DNA from: an uncultured Eubacteriales bacterium | GTDB taxonomy: Bacteria > Bacillota > Clostridia > Oscillospirales > Butyricicoccaceae | Length of the DNA: 32,072 nucleotides | Reading direction: 5' to 3' | NCBI GenBank assembly: GCA_934636325.1 | Contig: CAKUAK010000021.1 | Coordinates: 1-32,072 of the forward strand | Shown: positions 1 through 8,106 of the stretch, piece by piece | How positions within the stretch are numbered: position 1 is the stretch's first letter | How the letters are laid out: each line of letters opens with the position of its first letter | Position numbers and translations under genes: made by a program | Notes under the pieces: model-generated | Databases searched by the model: none | Seen by the model: the letters and a program-made list of their open reading frames with translations, nothing else | What the model was told of the DNA's origin: nothing

Positions 1-684
1 ATACACGCCGTTTCTCTTGACACAGGGCACCTCAACAAGTCCGGCCACGGGATCGCAGGCCAGACCCAGAGAGTTCTTCAGGGCAAGCGCCGCGGCATTG
101 ACTGTCTGGACGTCGCTGCCGCCGAGCAGGTGTGCCAGCGCACCGGCCGCCATGGCCGCCGCGCTTCCGCACTCTGCCTGACATCCGCCAGCCGCGCCCG
201 ACACCGTCGCCCTTGTCGCTATGACGGCGCCGATGCCCGAGGCAACGATAAGGCTGTGGACGATATCATCATCGAGATATCCGAACTCCCCCTGGGCTGC
301 GATAAGCACGCCGGGCCGTATGCCCGACGCACCGGCCGTCGGAGCGGCAACGATGACACCCATCGAGGCGTTCTGCTCGTTGGTAGCGATGGCATAAGCA
401 ATGGCCTTGGCGTTGAAATCGCTGAGCACCGACCCGCCCTCCTGGATGCGCTGGTAATACTTATAGGCGTCGCCGCCGGTCAGACCGCTGAGCGAACGGC
501 TGTGCTCCTTAAGCCCGCTGCGGACGGCGCTCTTCATGACCTGATAGGTATTTTCGACCCGGGCGATTATATCCTCGGCCGGAACGCCGCTGTCAAGGAA
601 CTCGGCCTGAAGGATATACTGCCAGAGCGCCTGATGGTTTTTGGCCGCTCCCTCCAAAATAGATGCAATGCTGGGTATTTTCAT
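1..684 (-). CDS. sdaAA: L-serine dehydratase, iron-sulfur-dependent, alpha subunit (3' end cut by window)
   Basis: The encoded 228 residues begin with MKIPSIASILEGAAK and are still open at base 1, so the C-terminus is missing (family members have about 290). The alpha subunit holds the oxygen-sensitive 4Fe-4S cluster that deaminates L-serine to pyruvate and ammonia in the cytosol. Visible signatures are PTAGASGIRPG (about residues 117-127), GAAGGCQAECGS (163-174) and CDPVAGLVEVPC (210-221). Cys168, Cys172, Cys210 and Cys221 are the candidate cluster ligands or structural cysteines. The start at 684 has an AAAGGAA ribosome site and lies 17 bases after the beta-subunit gene, so the two form an operon. 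Identification is by family motifs and by pairing with sdaAB. Confidence 0.96.
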   Translation of the reverse strand, partial: MKIPSIASILEGAAKNHQALWQYILQAEFLDSGVPAEDIIARVENTYQVMKSAVRSGLKEHSRSLSGLTGGDAYKYYQRIQEGGSVLSDFNAKAIAYAIATNEQNASMGVIVAAPTAGASGIRPGVLIAAQGEFGYLDDDIVHSLIVASGIGAVIATRATVSGAAGGCQAECGSAAAMAAGALAHLLGGSDVQTVNAAALALKNSLGLACDPVAGLVEVPCVKRNGVY

Positions 685-701
685 ATGCGACCTGTTCCTT
701 T

Positions 702-1364
702 CTAAAACTTTTCGATGGCGACAACGCCGATGATCTTTTCCATCGCCTGGATCGTGGCGACCGTCTGGCTGTCGACGGGAATATCTGTCTCAAGCACGAT
801 GACCGTGTCGCCCGCCCTGGCTTCGCGGTCGAGGTAGATCGTGGCGATATTATAGTTGGCATCCTTCATGACCTTGGCTATCGAATAAAATACCCCTATA
901 ACGTCGCGGCCGAATACTATCAGCGTATCGGCATTGCAGTTGACCGATACCTCGAAGCCGTTTATCTCGCGGAGGCGTATGGCGCCGCCGCCTATCGACT
1001 CGGCCCTGAGCCTGAGCTTATTATGCGCAGATTCGGCCTCTATAACGACCGTATTGGGATGATACCTGGGATTTTCATCGGTATCTATCGAGTATTCGAG
1101 TCCCATCTGCGGCGCGAGCTCGAGACTCTTTCTCACGCGGAGATCGGCCGTGCCGAAGCCCAAAAGACCGCCGACGACGGCTTTGTCGGTACCGTGTCCC
1201 TTATATGTAGTTGCAAAAGAGCCATAAAAGGTTATTTTGGCCTTTATAACGTCCTCTTTCAATATCGTGCGGCAGGCCAGCCCTATCCTTACAGCACCGG
1301 CCGTATGTGAAGATGAAGGGCCGACCGTCACAGGCCCGAGCATATCAAACATTCCGACAGACAT
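702..1364 (-). CDS. sdaAB: L-serine dehydratase, iron-sulfur-dependent, beta subunit
   Basis: A 220-residue protein starting MSVGMFDMLGPVTVG. The GPSSSHTAGA motif at residues 15-24 is the hallmark of the beta subunit of bacterial L-serine dehydratase and probably helps build the substrate site with SdaAA. From about residue 147 the sequence fits an ACT domain (NCNADTLIVFGRDVIG onward), a fold that often senses amino acids and is usual in the beta subunit. The start at 1364 has an AAGAGGTG ribosome site. The gene is 67 bases downstream of rpoD on the same strand with no convincing terminator between, so read-through from the dnaG-rpoD transcript is possible. I could not place a promoter of its own. 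Confidence 0.96.
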   Translation of the reverse strand: MSVGMFDMLGPVTVGPSSSHTAGAVRIGLACRTILKEDVIKAKITFYGSFATTYKGHGTDKAVVGGLLGFGTADLRVRKSLELAPQMGLEYSIDTDENPRYHPNTVVIEAESAHNKLRLRAESIGGGAIRLREINGFEVSVNCNADTLIVFGRDVIGVFYSIAKVMKDANYNIATIYLDREARAGDTVIVLETDIPVDSQTVATIQAMEKIIGVVAIEKF

Positions 1365-1431
1365 TTCTGCACCTCTTTTCCCGCCCTGACAGGCGTCGCT
1401 TTTTTCATGATCCGTTTATGATATGGGATAA

Positions 1432-2565
1432 TTAATCAAGAAAATCCTTGAGCTTTTTGCTGCGGCTGGGATGACGCAGCTTGCGCAGGGCCTTCGCCTC
1501 TATCTGACGTATCCTCTCGCGGGTTACGTTGAACTCTTTGCCGACCTCTTCAAGTGTCCTTGCGCGGCCATCCTCGATTCCGAAGCGGAGGCGCAGGACC
1601 TTCTCTTCTCTCGGCGTAAGGGTCTTGAGCACCTCGAGCATCTGCTCTTTGAGCAGAGTGAAGGATGCGACCTCGGCAGGTTCGGGAGCGTCGTCGTCGG
1701 GGATAAAGTCACCGAGATGGCTGTCCTCCTCTTCGCCGATAGGTGTTTCAAGGGAGACCGGCTCCTGGGCTATCTTAAGGATATCGCGCACCTTCTGGAC
1801 GGGGATGTCCATTTCGGCGGCTATCTCTTCGGGCGAGGGATCGTGGCCCAGCTCCTGAAGCAGCTGACGGGAAACACGGATGACCTTGTTTATCGTCTCG
1901 ACCATATGGACGGGTATCCTTATGGTCCTGGCCTGATCGGCGATGGCCCTTGTGATGGCCTGCCTGATCCACCATGTGGCATAGGTCGAGAACTTATATC
2001 CCTTTGTATAATCGAACTTTTCGACCGCCTTGATAAGGCCCAGATTGCCCTCCTGGATAAGATCGAGGAAGAGCATGCCGCGTCCGACATATTTTTTCGC
2101 AATGCTGACGACCAGCCTCAGGTTGGCCTCGGCAAGGCGCTTTTTGGCCTTTTCGTCGCCTTCAAGCATACGCTTGGCCAGCTCGATCTCCTCGTCGGGG
2201 CTGAGCAGATCGACCTTGCCTATCTCTTTGAGATACATTCTGACGGGGTCGTCGATGGCCAGGCCCTCGGTAAGGGTATCGTCATCGGGGATGTCCTCTT
2301 CGGGGATATCCTCGACGTCTATGAAGTCATCGTCGCTTTCGATGACAGGGGGCTCCATAAGGAAATCCTCTTCATCCATGACGATATCGACCGACATTTT
2401 TTCCAGAGCCTCATACATCTTGTCCTGCTGCTCTGTGTCCATCTCCATCTCTTCGATTATCTTATTGACCTCTTTCATGGTCACTTTTCCGTTTTTGCGG
2501 CACTTCTCCACAAATTCCTGGACCATTTCGGCCTTGTTCACTTTTGCTTCATTGTTGTCTGCCAT
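1432..2565 (-). CDS. rpoD: RNA polymerase primary sigma factor (sigma-A/RpoD)
   Basis: The 377-residue protein has the full layout of a Firmicutes housekeeping sigma factor. It has a region 1.1-like N-terminus (about 5-60), an acidic linker (64-96), region 1.2 (DPVRMYLKEIG, 106-116), region 2 (148-220, with the RQAITRAIADQARTIRIPVH stretch), region 3 (about 225-300) and region 4 from 316 (LTPREEKVLRLRFG and the helix-turn-helix VTRERIRQIEAKALRKLR). Region 2 melts and reads the -10 element and region 4 reads the -35 element. TTGACA/TATAAT-like boxes seen elsewhere in the window agree with its presence. It starts 6 bases after the dnaG stop codon, the classical macromolecular-synthesis arrangement, and its ribosome site lies inside the end of dnaG. 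Confidence 0.98.
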   Translation of the reverse strand: MADNNEAKVNKAEMVQEFVEKCRKNGKVTMKEVNKIIEEMEMDTEQQDKMYEALEKMSVDIVMDEEDFLMEPPVIESDDDFIDVEDIPEEDIPDDDTLTEGLAIDDPVRMYLKEIGKVDLLSPDEEIELAKRMLEGDEKAKKRLAEANLRLVVSIAKKYVGRGMLFLDLIQEGNLGLIKAVEKFDYTKGYKFSTYATWWIRQAITRAIADQARTIRIPVHMVETINKVIRVSRQLLQELGHDPSPEEIAAEMDIPVQKVRDILKIAQEPVSLETPIGEEEDSHLGDFIPDDDAPEPAEVASFTLLKEQMLEVLKTLTPREEKVLRLRFGIEDGRARTLEEVGKEFNVTRERIRQIEAKALRKLRHPSRSKKLKDFLD

Positions 2566-2571
2566 AGTATC

Positions 2572-4317
2572 TTATCCCTTTCTCTCTCGTTTGCGGTTCA
2601 GGATATCCAAAAGCCTGTCGTCACCATTCGATGACGTTTTAGCCTTTTCCTCTTTTATTACCGATATATAATCCTCAAGCTCCCTGGCCGGATCACTGGA
2701 CGGCAGCTTTGCCGACAGCATGGCGGTCAGATGCTTCGCCTCGTTATCCTCGAGCCCGGCCATCATGGCGGCGGGAGATATCACATGTCCCTCCCGCTCC
2801 ATATCGAGGGCCTTTTGATATATTTTAGCCAGAAAATCGGACGAAAACTCTTCGGGGCGTATTTTTTCGGCCGCCGCCCGCAGCAGCTCTTCGTCATCGA
2901 GCACGATGGTCAGCAGCTTTTCCTCACAGAGCGCCGATCTCGGGTTGGTGTAGGTCAGCCCCCGCTCCTTCGGCTGGACGGCCCGCAGCGGACGCAGGGC
3001 GTCGCTTTCGGTCTTTCGCCTTTCGCGGCGCGCCCCGGCGGTGAAGGCCCGCTTGACCTCGGCGGCCATAACGGCGGCCGATATCCCGGTCTCCTGCGCC
3101 ACCATATGGCTGAGTATCTCGCGCTCGACCGGGCTTGATACCGAAGCGATATATCCGGCAGCCTCTTTAAGATATTCGATCTTCTGGGCGTCGATGTTGA
3201 GTGTATATTTGCCCTTTATAACGGCCAACCGGTATTCGCTGTCGCTCTGCGGCTTGTCCAGCAGCAGCCGGAAGGCGTCCCGCCCGTTATTCTTTATATA
3301 TTCGTCGGGGTCCTTGGCCCCGGGTATCTTCAAGACCTTGACCTCCATACCGACGCCGTTGAGCAGATCAATGGCCTTCTGGGCCGCCTTCTGCCCGGCA
3401 GCATCGGAATCATAGCATATAACGGCCTCTTTGGCGTATTTCGACATGAGCCTGCACTGGTCGGGCGTCAGGGCCGTACCCAGCGAGGCCACGGCAAAGT
3501 CAAACCCTGCCTGATGCAGGGCGATAACGTCCATATAGCCCTCGGCAAGGATCAGCCTGCCCTCTTTGCTCTTTTTGGCAAAGTTCATGGCGAACAGATT
3601 GCGACTCTTGTTAAAGACCGGAGTATCGCCCGAGTTGAGGTATTTCGGCCCGTCGCCGTGGGTTATCCTGCCGCCGAAGGCGATGACCTTTCCTCTTATA
3701 TCTATTATGGGGAACATGACGCGGTCGCGGAAGGCATCGTAAAGCCCGCCGCTTCGGTTCCTTCTGGCCAGCCATGCATCCTCAAGCTCGCGTTTGGTAT
3801 ATCCTTTTTTTATCATGGCCGAACACAATCTGTCCCAGTCGGGCGTGGCGTACCCGAGACCGAAGGAGGTTATCGTCCTTCGGGTCAGCCCGCGGTCGAG
3901 CAGATATTTCAGCGCCCCCGCTCCCTCCGGGCTGAGCAGGCACTCGTGGTAAAACAGCGCCGCGTCCTTATTGAGGGCATAGAGCCTCTCGCGGTGCTGG
4001 CGCGCCATGTCATTTGCGTTATCATCCTCCGGCATGGGGATGCCGTACATATCGGCAAGCAGCTTTACGGCGTCGAGGAACGGAAGATTCTCTTCCTTCA
4101 TGATAAAGCTGATGACATTCCCGCCCTCTCCGCAGCCGAAGCAATGGAAAAACTGCCTATCGCCCGAGACCGAAAAAGAGGGCGTCTTTTCGCTGTGGAA
4201 GGGGCAAAGGCCGATATAGCCAGAACCTGAGCGTTTGAGCGACACATATTTGGAGATGACCTCGACTATGTCGCATCTGTATATAAGTTCATCCAAAAAG
4301 CTCTGCGGCAGCGGCAT
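2572..4317 (-). CDS. dnaG: DNA primase
   Basis: A 581-residue primase that makes RNA primers at the replication fork and works with the replicative helicase. The N-terminal zinc-binding domain shows CPFH (Cys38, His41) and FHCFGC (Cys59, Cys62). The polymerase core carries the TOPRIM signatures AEGYMD (Glu259, Asp263) and CYDSDAAG (Asp303, Asp305), which bind catalytic metal. The C-terminal part (about 440-581) is divergent, as usual for the helicase-binding domain. The start at 4317 is preceded by AAAGGAG with a 7-base spacer. It is followed by rpoD after 6 bases. The 92-base gap upstream is AT-rich and probably holds a promoter, but I cannot assign the boxes with confidence. Confidence 0.98.
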   Translation of the reverse strand: MPLPQSFLDELIYRCDIVEVISKYVSLKRSGSGYIGLCPFHSEKTPSFSVSGDRQFFHCFGCGEGGNVISFIMKEENLPFLDAVKLLADMYGIPMPEDDNANDMARQHRERLYALNKDAALFYHECLLSPEGAGALKYLLDRGLTRRTITSFGLGYATPDWDRLCSAMIKKGYTKRELEDAWLARRNRSGGLYDAFRDRVMFPIIDIRGKVIAFGGRITHGDGPKYLNSGDTPVFNKSRNLFAMNFAKKSKEGRLILAEGYMDVIALHQAGFDFAVASLGTALTPDQCRLMSKYAKEAVICYDSDAAGQKAAQKAIDLLNGVGMEVKVLKIPGAKDPDEYIKNNGRDAFRLLLDKPQSDSEYRLAVIKGKYTLNIDAQKIEYLKEAAGYIASVSSPVEREILSHMVAQETGISAAVMAAEVKRAFTAGARRERRKTESDALRPLRAVQPKERGLTYTNPRSALCEEKLLTIVLDDEELLRAAAEKIRPEEFSSDFLAKIYQKALDMEREGHVISPAAMMAGLEDNEAKHLTAMLSAKLPSSDPARELEDYISVIKEEKAKTSSNGDDRLLDILNRKRERKG

Positions 4318-4409
4318 GGTCTATCTCCTTTCCCTGTTTTCCGGTGGTTTTTCCGATCACATATAATATATACGGATAAAATATGACTTTTACTTTTTTC
4401 AGTCGAAAA

Positions 4410-5036
4410 TTATTTTATTCTTTTGGCAAACATGGTCTCTTCGCCGGCCTGCGGATGTACCGTGCCGTTGGTCAGGTCGATTATGTCGGCGCTGAAATCC
4501 CCGAACCGGCCGGTCGGCATATATACGGTAAAGACGACCGACGCACCGTATTCGATATTATCCTCGGTGGACTCGAAGGTCTCGAAGCGCTGGCGTATGA
4601 CATCGAGCATATTGTACGGACAATCTATCGTCACCTTTACATGGGGCTGCATGACGGCGACCCCGGCGGCATCAAGGGCCATCTTGGCCGCCTTGCCGAA
4701 AGCTCTTGTGAGGCCCCCCGCGCCCAGCTTGGTGCCGCCAAAATATCTGACCGTTATACAGAGGACGTCGTTTATCTCTTCCTTGCGCAGCATCTCGAGG
4801 GTCGGCATGCCGGCCGTGCCCTGGGGCTCTCCGTCGTCGGAAAACCGCATCGTGCCGTCACGCAGGACATAAGCATATACTATGGCGCTGGCGTCCCAGT
4901 ATTCCTTCTTTCTCGCGGCCAGCAGCTCGTTTGCCTCGGCCGCCGTGGTTATCTTGTATATATGGCTTATAAATCGGGATTTTTTCTCGACGAGCTCGTC
5001 CTCTCCCTCGCCGAACGGGACCTTATATTCCTTCAT
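4410..5036 (-). CDS. YigZ/IMPACT family protein
   Basis: A 208-residue protein of the UPF0029/IMPACT family. Residues 69-112 carry its conserved block, including DDGEPQGTAGMPTLEML and RYFGGTKLGAGGLTRAF. The C-terminal part (about 135-205) fits the ferredoxin-like second domain. The bacterial function is not settled. Eukaryotic IMPACT regulates the GCN2 translation-stress pathway, and bacterial members are suspected to bind RNA or ribosome-related partners. The start codon sits inside the last codons of hflX, giving a 14-base overlap, so the two are cotranscribed and probably translationally coupled. The partnership with the ribosome-splitting GTPase HflX suggests a translation-related job, but that is inference. 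Confidence 0.9.
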   Translation of the reverse strand: MKEYKVPFGEGEDELVEKKSRFISHIYKITTAAEANELLAARKKEYWDASAIVYAYVLRDGTMRFSDDGEPQGTAGMPTLEMLRKEEINDVLCITVRYFGGTKLGAGGLTRAFGKAAKMALDAAGVAVMQPHVKVTIDCPYNMLDVIRQRFETFESTEDNIEYGASVVFTVYMPTGRFGDFSADIIDLTNGTVHPQAGEETMFAKRIK

Positions 5037-6321
5037 CCTCGTCCTCCTCGGGCGGCAGGTACTCTTTTATGCGTCCCAGCGCCTTTTTATCGCATATGGC
5101 CTCGATCCTTATTCCGTCCTCGACATATTCGGTGCTCGTCACATTGGCCTCCCGGTAAAGAAGGTCGAGCTTGCCGCCGTCGGAATAAGGCAGGACGAAA
5201 GAGACCTTCCGCGTGCCTTCGTCGATTATCTCGACTATCTTATCCATAAGGCTGTCAAGCCCCTGGCCTTTAAGGGCCGAGCAATAGACGGCGCCGGTGC
5301 GGCGCGGCATGAGATTTTCGGGGATGCGGTCTATCTTATTGAATACCGTTATCCTCGGCGTTCCGGCCGCGCCGAGCTCCTCGATAAGGCCCTCTACCAC
5401 CCGGGACTGGGTCTCCCACTGGTCGTCGGAGGCGTCGATGACGTGGACAAGGATATCGGCGTATGTCAGCTCCTCAAGAGTCGCGCGGAAGGCGTCGACA
5501 AGATTATGGGGCAGATTGCGGATAAAACCGACGGTATCGGATATGAGCAGCGTCCTGCCGTCGGGGGTCTCCATGGCCCTCGTTGTCGGGTCAAGGGTAT
5601 CGAACAGGCGGTTATTGGCCTGTATCCCCGCACCTGTAAGGGTGTTGAGAAGGGTCGACTTCCCGGCATTGGTATAGCCGACGATACAGACCAGCTTGAC
5701 CTGGTTCTCTACCCTCTTTTTTCGCTGTGTCGCGCGGATCTTTTTGACGTCGTCGATCTCCTTCTCCAGCTTCTGTATCTTCCGTCGTATATGGCGGCGG
5801 TCGGTCTCAAGCTGGGTCTCGCCGGGGCCGCGCGTGCCGATCGGGCTCTTGCCGCCGCTGGCGTTCTGACGGACAAGATGCCCCCACATGCCGGAAAGGC
5901 GGGGCAGCAGATACTGATACTGGGCGAGCTCGACCTGGAGCTTGCCCTCGCTGGTCTTGGCGCGGTCGGCAAATATATCGAGTATAAGGGCGTTGCGGTC
6001 GATGACGCGGCAGCCCAGCTCTTTTTCAAGCACCCTTGTCTGTGACGGCGATATCTCGTTATCGAAAACAGCCAGTTCTATTTCGTTGGCCTTTATGGCC
6101 TCGGCTATCTCGGCGGCCTTGCCCTCCCCTATAAAGCTGCGCGGATCGGGCGCCGCGCGGTTCTGCATATACCTGATGACGGCCTCTCCGCCGGCTGTCT
6201 TGACCAGCTCTTCAAGCTCGTTCATCGTATCGTCGTCGGAGCTCTCGAAATCACGCAGGCCTTCGCATCGCAGGCCGATGAGAACGGCCTTTTCCTTATC
6301 GGGTCTTTTATCTTCATTCAT
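5023..6321 (-). CDS. hflX: Ribosome-associated GTPase HflX
   Basis: A 432-residue GTPase that in characterised bacteria splits stalled or heat-damaged 70S ribosomes. The N-terminal HflX domain (about 1-200) includes GTRGPGETQLETDRR at 162-176 and is followed by a charged helical linker. The G domain has Walker A GYTNAGKS (215-222), DTVG (262-265) and NKID (328-331). A short acidic tail ends at the stop. The start at 6321 has only a weak GGTG ribosome site but is the first ATG after a good promoter. Its last codons overlap the start of the YigZ-family gene. No frameshift or missing motif was seen. Confidence 0.97.
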   Translation of the reverse strand: MNEDKRPDKEKAVLIGLRCEGLRDFESSDDDTMNELEELVKTAGGEAVIRYMQNRAAPDPRSFIGEGKAAEIAEAIKANEIELAVFDNEISPSQTRVLEKELGCRVIDRNALILDIFADRAKTSEGKLQVELAQYQYLLPRLSGMWGHLVRQNASGGKSPIGTRGPGETQLETDRRHIRRKIQKLEKEIDDVKKIRATQRKKRVENQVKLVCIVGYTNAGKSTLLNTLTGAGIQANNRLFDTLDPTTRAMETPDGRTLLISDTVGFIRNLPHNLVDAFRATLEELTYADILVHVIDASDDQWETQSRVVEGLIEELGAAGTPRITVFNKIDRIPENLMPRRTGAVYCSALKGQGLDSLMDKIVEIIDEGTRKVSFVLPYSDGGKLDLLYREANVTSTEYVEDGIRIEAICDKKALGRIKEYLPPEEDEDEGI

Positions 6322-6362
6322 TGACGTTCACCAATTTTTTTGCAAATTTACCTATTTTCTGT

Positions 6363-6391
6363 ATTATACCCTTTTTTGTCAATTATAGCAA
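6363..6391 (-). promoter_or_regulatory. Sigma-A promoter for hflX
   Basis: On the minus strand TTGCTA (6391-6386), a 17-base spacer and a perfect TATAAT (6368-6363) lie upstream of hflX. A TTGACA occurs inside the spacer and could pair with a poorer -10 (GAAAAT), so a second overlapping start is possible. The leader would be about 35 bases. Confidence 0.6.
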
Positions 6392-6401
6392 GACCCGCGC
6401 C

Positions 6402-6439
6402 CGACAAAACAGGGGCTCTGCCCGCGGCAAAGCCCCTGT
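6402..6439 (-). terminator. Intrinsic terminator after the C69 dipeptidase gene
   Basis: Reading the minus strand, bases 6439-6409 form a 14-base-pair stem (ACAGGGGCTTTGCC with its partner, one G-U pair) around a 3-base loop, followed by TTTGTC. It begins 21 bases after the dipeptidase stop codon and separates that gene from the hflX promoter. Confidence 0.8.
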
Positions 6440-6459
6440 CGATATGATCCTTTTGTATC

Positions 6460-7944
6460 TTATGCGTCGGAACGGGAGTAAGAGTTCTTCATCCCGAGGC
6501 TGAGCTCATGCAGCACCTTATTGAGCACATCGGTGGTCTTTTCCTTGAGCATCGACGCCACCTCGGCGTTGGCCTGCTCGCGCAGGGCGGCGCGCTTTTC
6601 GGCGTCTCTCTCGGCCAGCTGTGCATCGTCAAAGCGGTTCATGATATTGTGTCCGGCATTGAGAACGGCGATTTGATAGCGTTCGGCGTGTACGACCGAT
6701 TTGCCGTAAGATGCGTCGGTCATTGCCGTCAGCAGTCTCGACGCCCAATAGAAGTTCTCTGTCGAAACATCGCCTGTGGTATTGCCCAGATATTCGGGCA
6801 CGCCGTCCACATTGGAATAGAAGGGAGCCATCGTGTTGAAGGCATTGGAGCCGTAGGCTATCCATTCGAGAGCCATAAGATCCTCGGGCATATAGGGGCG
6901 AAGCTGGGTCACGGCGACAAAGTTATTGCGGCTTATGCCGATAACGCGGTACATGCCGCGCTGAGAGCCGTCGCCCGCCGAGGAATAGGGATCGTAAGGC
7001 GTCCCCTGATAATGGGAGGAAAGGATATATTTCACATCCTCGGGCGTGATCTTCTTTTCCGGCTTGAGGCACCAGGGCAGATCGTCGGAGCGCGGGGTGA
7101 AATCGGCATCGGGGCCGTCCCACTTATATGTATGGGGGTTGAAATAACGGAGCATATACCATGCGCGGGGGGTATTGTAAACATGGTCGGAATCCTCGTG
7201 GCTGCCGAAAGCGTCGCGGGGATTGATCTTTCCGTCAAAGGAGAGGTCGAGATGATTCTTCTCGATGAACTCGCGCATGTCGGGAGAGCACATATATTCC
7301 TTCTGGGTGGTCAGCGCGTCCTCAAGATCAAAGGAATCGAGACCCAGCTGGTTGGGCATGACGACATATACATCATCGGGCACGCGGCGGGCGATCCAGT
7401 GATGACCGCCGATGGTCTCAAGCCACCAGATCTCATTGACGTCCTGGAAAGCGATGGCATTCATCTCGTATGTGCCATAGCGTTCGAGCAGACTGCCAAG
7501 GCGGGCGACGCCCTCTCTTGCTGACTTGATGTAGGGCAGGACGAGGTAAACCATATCCTCTTCCCCTATTCCTCCGGCCTTTTCGGGCTGATCGCCGCAT
7601 GCAGGCTGATAAACGACCAGCGGATCGGCGCCCTGGACCCTGGGGTTAGAGGTTATCGTTTCGGTCGCCGTCATGGCGATATTGAGCTTATTTATGCCCG
7701 AAGCCGCCCATATTCCGCGGCCCTCGACGGCGTTGGGCATGATGGTCGTCCTCATGCCGCCCTCGGGCAGCTCTATCTCAACATGGGACAGTACCGACTT
7801 ATATACCTTCGGGAGCTCCTCGGGCTGGAGCACGGCAAATTTCTTGGGCGTGAATCCGCCGGCGCCGGCATCGTCATTGCGGGCCACCATCGTCGAACCG
7901 TCATAAGAGGCATTTTTGCCGACAAGTATCGTTGTACAAGCCAT
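6460..7944 (-). CDS. C69 family dipeptidase
   Basis: A 494-residue protein starting MACTTILVGKNASYDGSTMV. The family is an N-terminal-nucleophile group: in PepD-type enzymes an exposed cysteine near the start is catalytic, here Cys3 in the CTT motif, followed by the typical DGSTMVARNDD block. The enzyme cleaves dipeptides in the cytosol and would feed amino acids to catabolism. No signal peptide is visible, and the length is normal for the family. The start at 7944 has a GGAAGGAG ribosome site. The gene is monocistronic: it has its own strong terminator downstream, and upstream there is a 162-base leader containing another terminator hairpin. It differs from the M20-type hydrolases elsewhere in the window. 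Confidence 0.93.
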   Translation of the reverse strand: MACTTILVGKNASYDGSTMVARNDDAGAGGFTPKKFAVLQPEELPKVYKSVLSHVEIELPEGGMRTTIMPNAVEGRGIWAASGINKLNIAMTATETITSNPRVQGADPLVVYQPACGDQPEKAGGIGEEDMVYLVLPYIKSAREGVARLGSLLERYGTYEMNAIAFQDVNEIWWLETIGGHHWIARRVPDDVYVVMPNQLGLDSFDLEDALTTQKEYMCSPDMREFIEKNHLDLSFDGKINPRDAFGSHEDSDHVYNTPRAWYMLRYFNPHTYKWDGPDADFTPRSDDLPWCLKPEKKITPEDVKYILSSHYQGTPYDPYSSAGDGSQRGMYRVIGISRNNFVAVTQLRPYMPEDLMALEWIAYGSNAFNTMAPFYSNVDGVPEYLGNTTGDVSTENFYWASRLLTAMTDASYGKSVVHAERYQIAVLNAGHNIMNRFDDAQLAERDAEKRAALREQANAEVASMLKEKTTDVLNKVLHELSLGMKNSYSRSDA

Positions 7945-7966
7945 AGATCATTACTCCTTCCTTTTG

Positions 7967-8001
7967 TAAAAAAGCGAGACGCGGCAAGGGCCGCATCCCG
8001 C
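7967..8001 (-). terminator. Terminator hairpin in the leader of the dipeptidase gene (possible attenuator)
   Basis: On the minus strand bases 8001-7974 form a 12-base-pair stem (GCGGGATGCGGC with GCCGCGTCTCGC, two G-U pairs) around CCTT, followed at once by TTTTTTAC. It ends about 22 bases before the dipeptidase start codon. The 5' arm can instead pair with 8025-8017 (CATGCCCGC), an alternative hairpin that would block the terminator. It may also simply terminate the lipid-kinase transcript, whose stop codon is 106 bases upstream. Confidence 0.6.
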
Positions 8002-8047
8002 AAGGTCTTAAAAATCGCGGGCATGTCGTTTGCACCGTCTAACCATA

Positions 8048-8076
8048 AGGATATACATATCGGCGGCAAAAAGCAA
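8048..8076 (-). promoter_or_regulatory. Possible promoter upstream of the dipeptidase leader
   Basis: TTGCTT (8076-8071), a 17-base spacer and TATCCT (8053-8048) on the minus strand. The boxes are imperfect. If used, transcription would start near 8040 and run through the terminator hairpin before reaching the dipeptidase gene. Confidence 0.3.
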
Positions 8077-8106
8077 GCGCGCGCATGAAGATTTAATATT
8101 AAGTTT

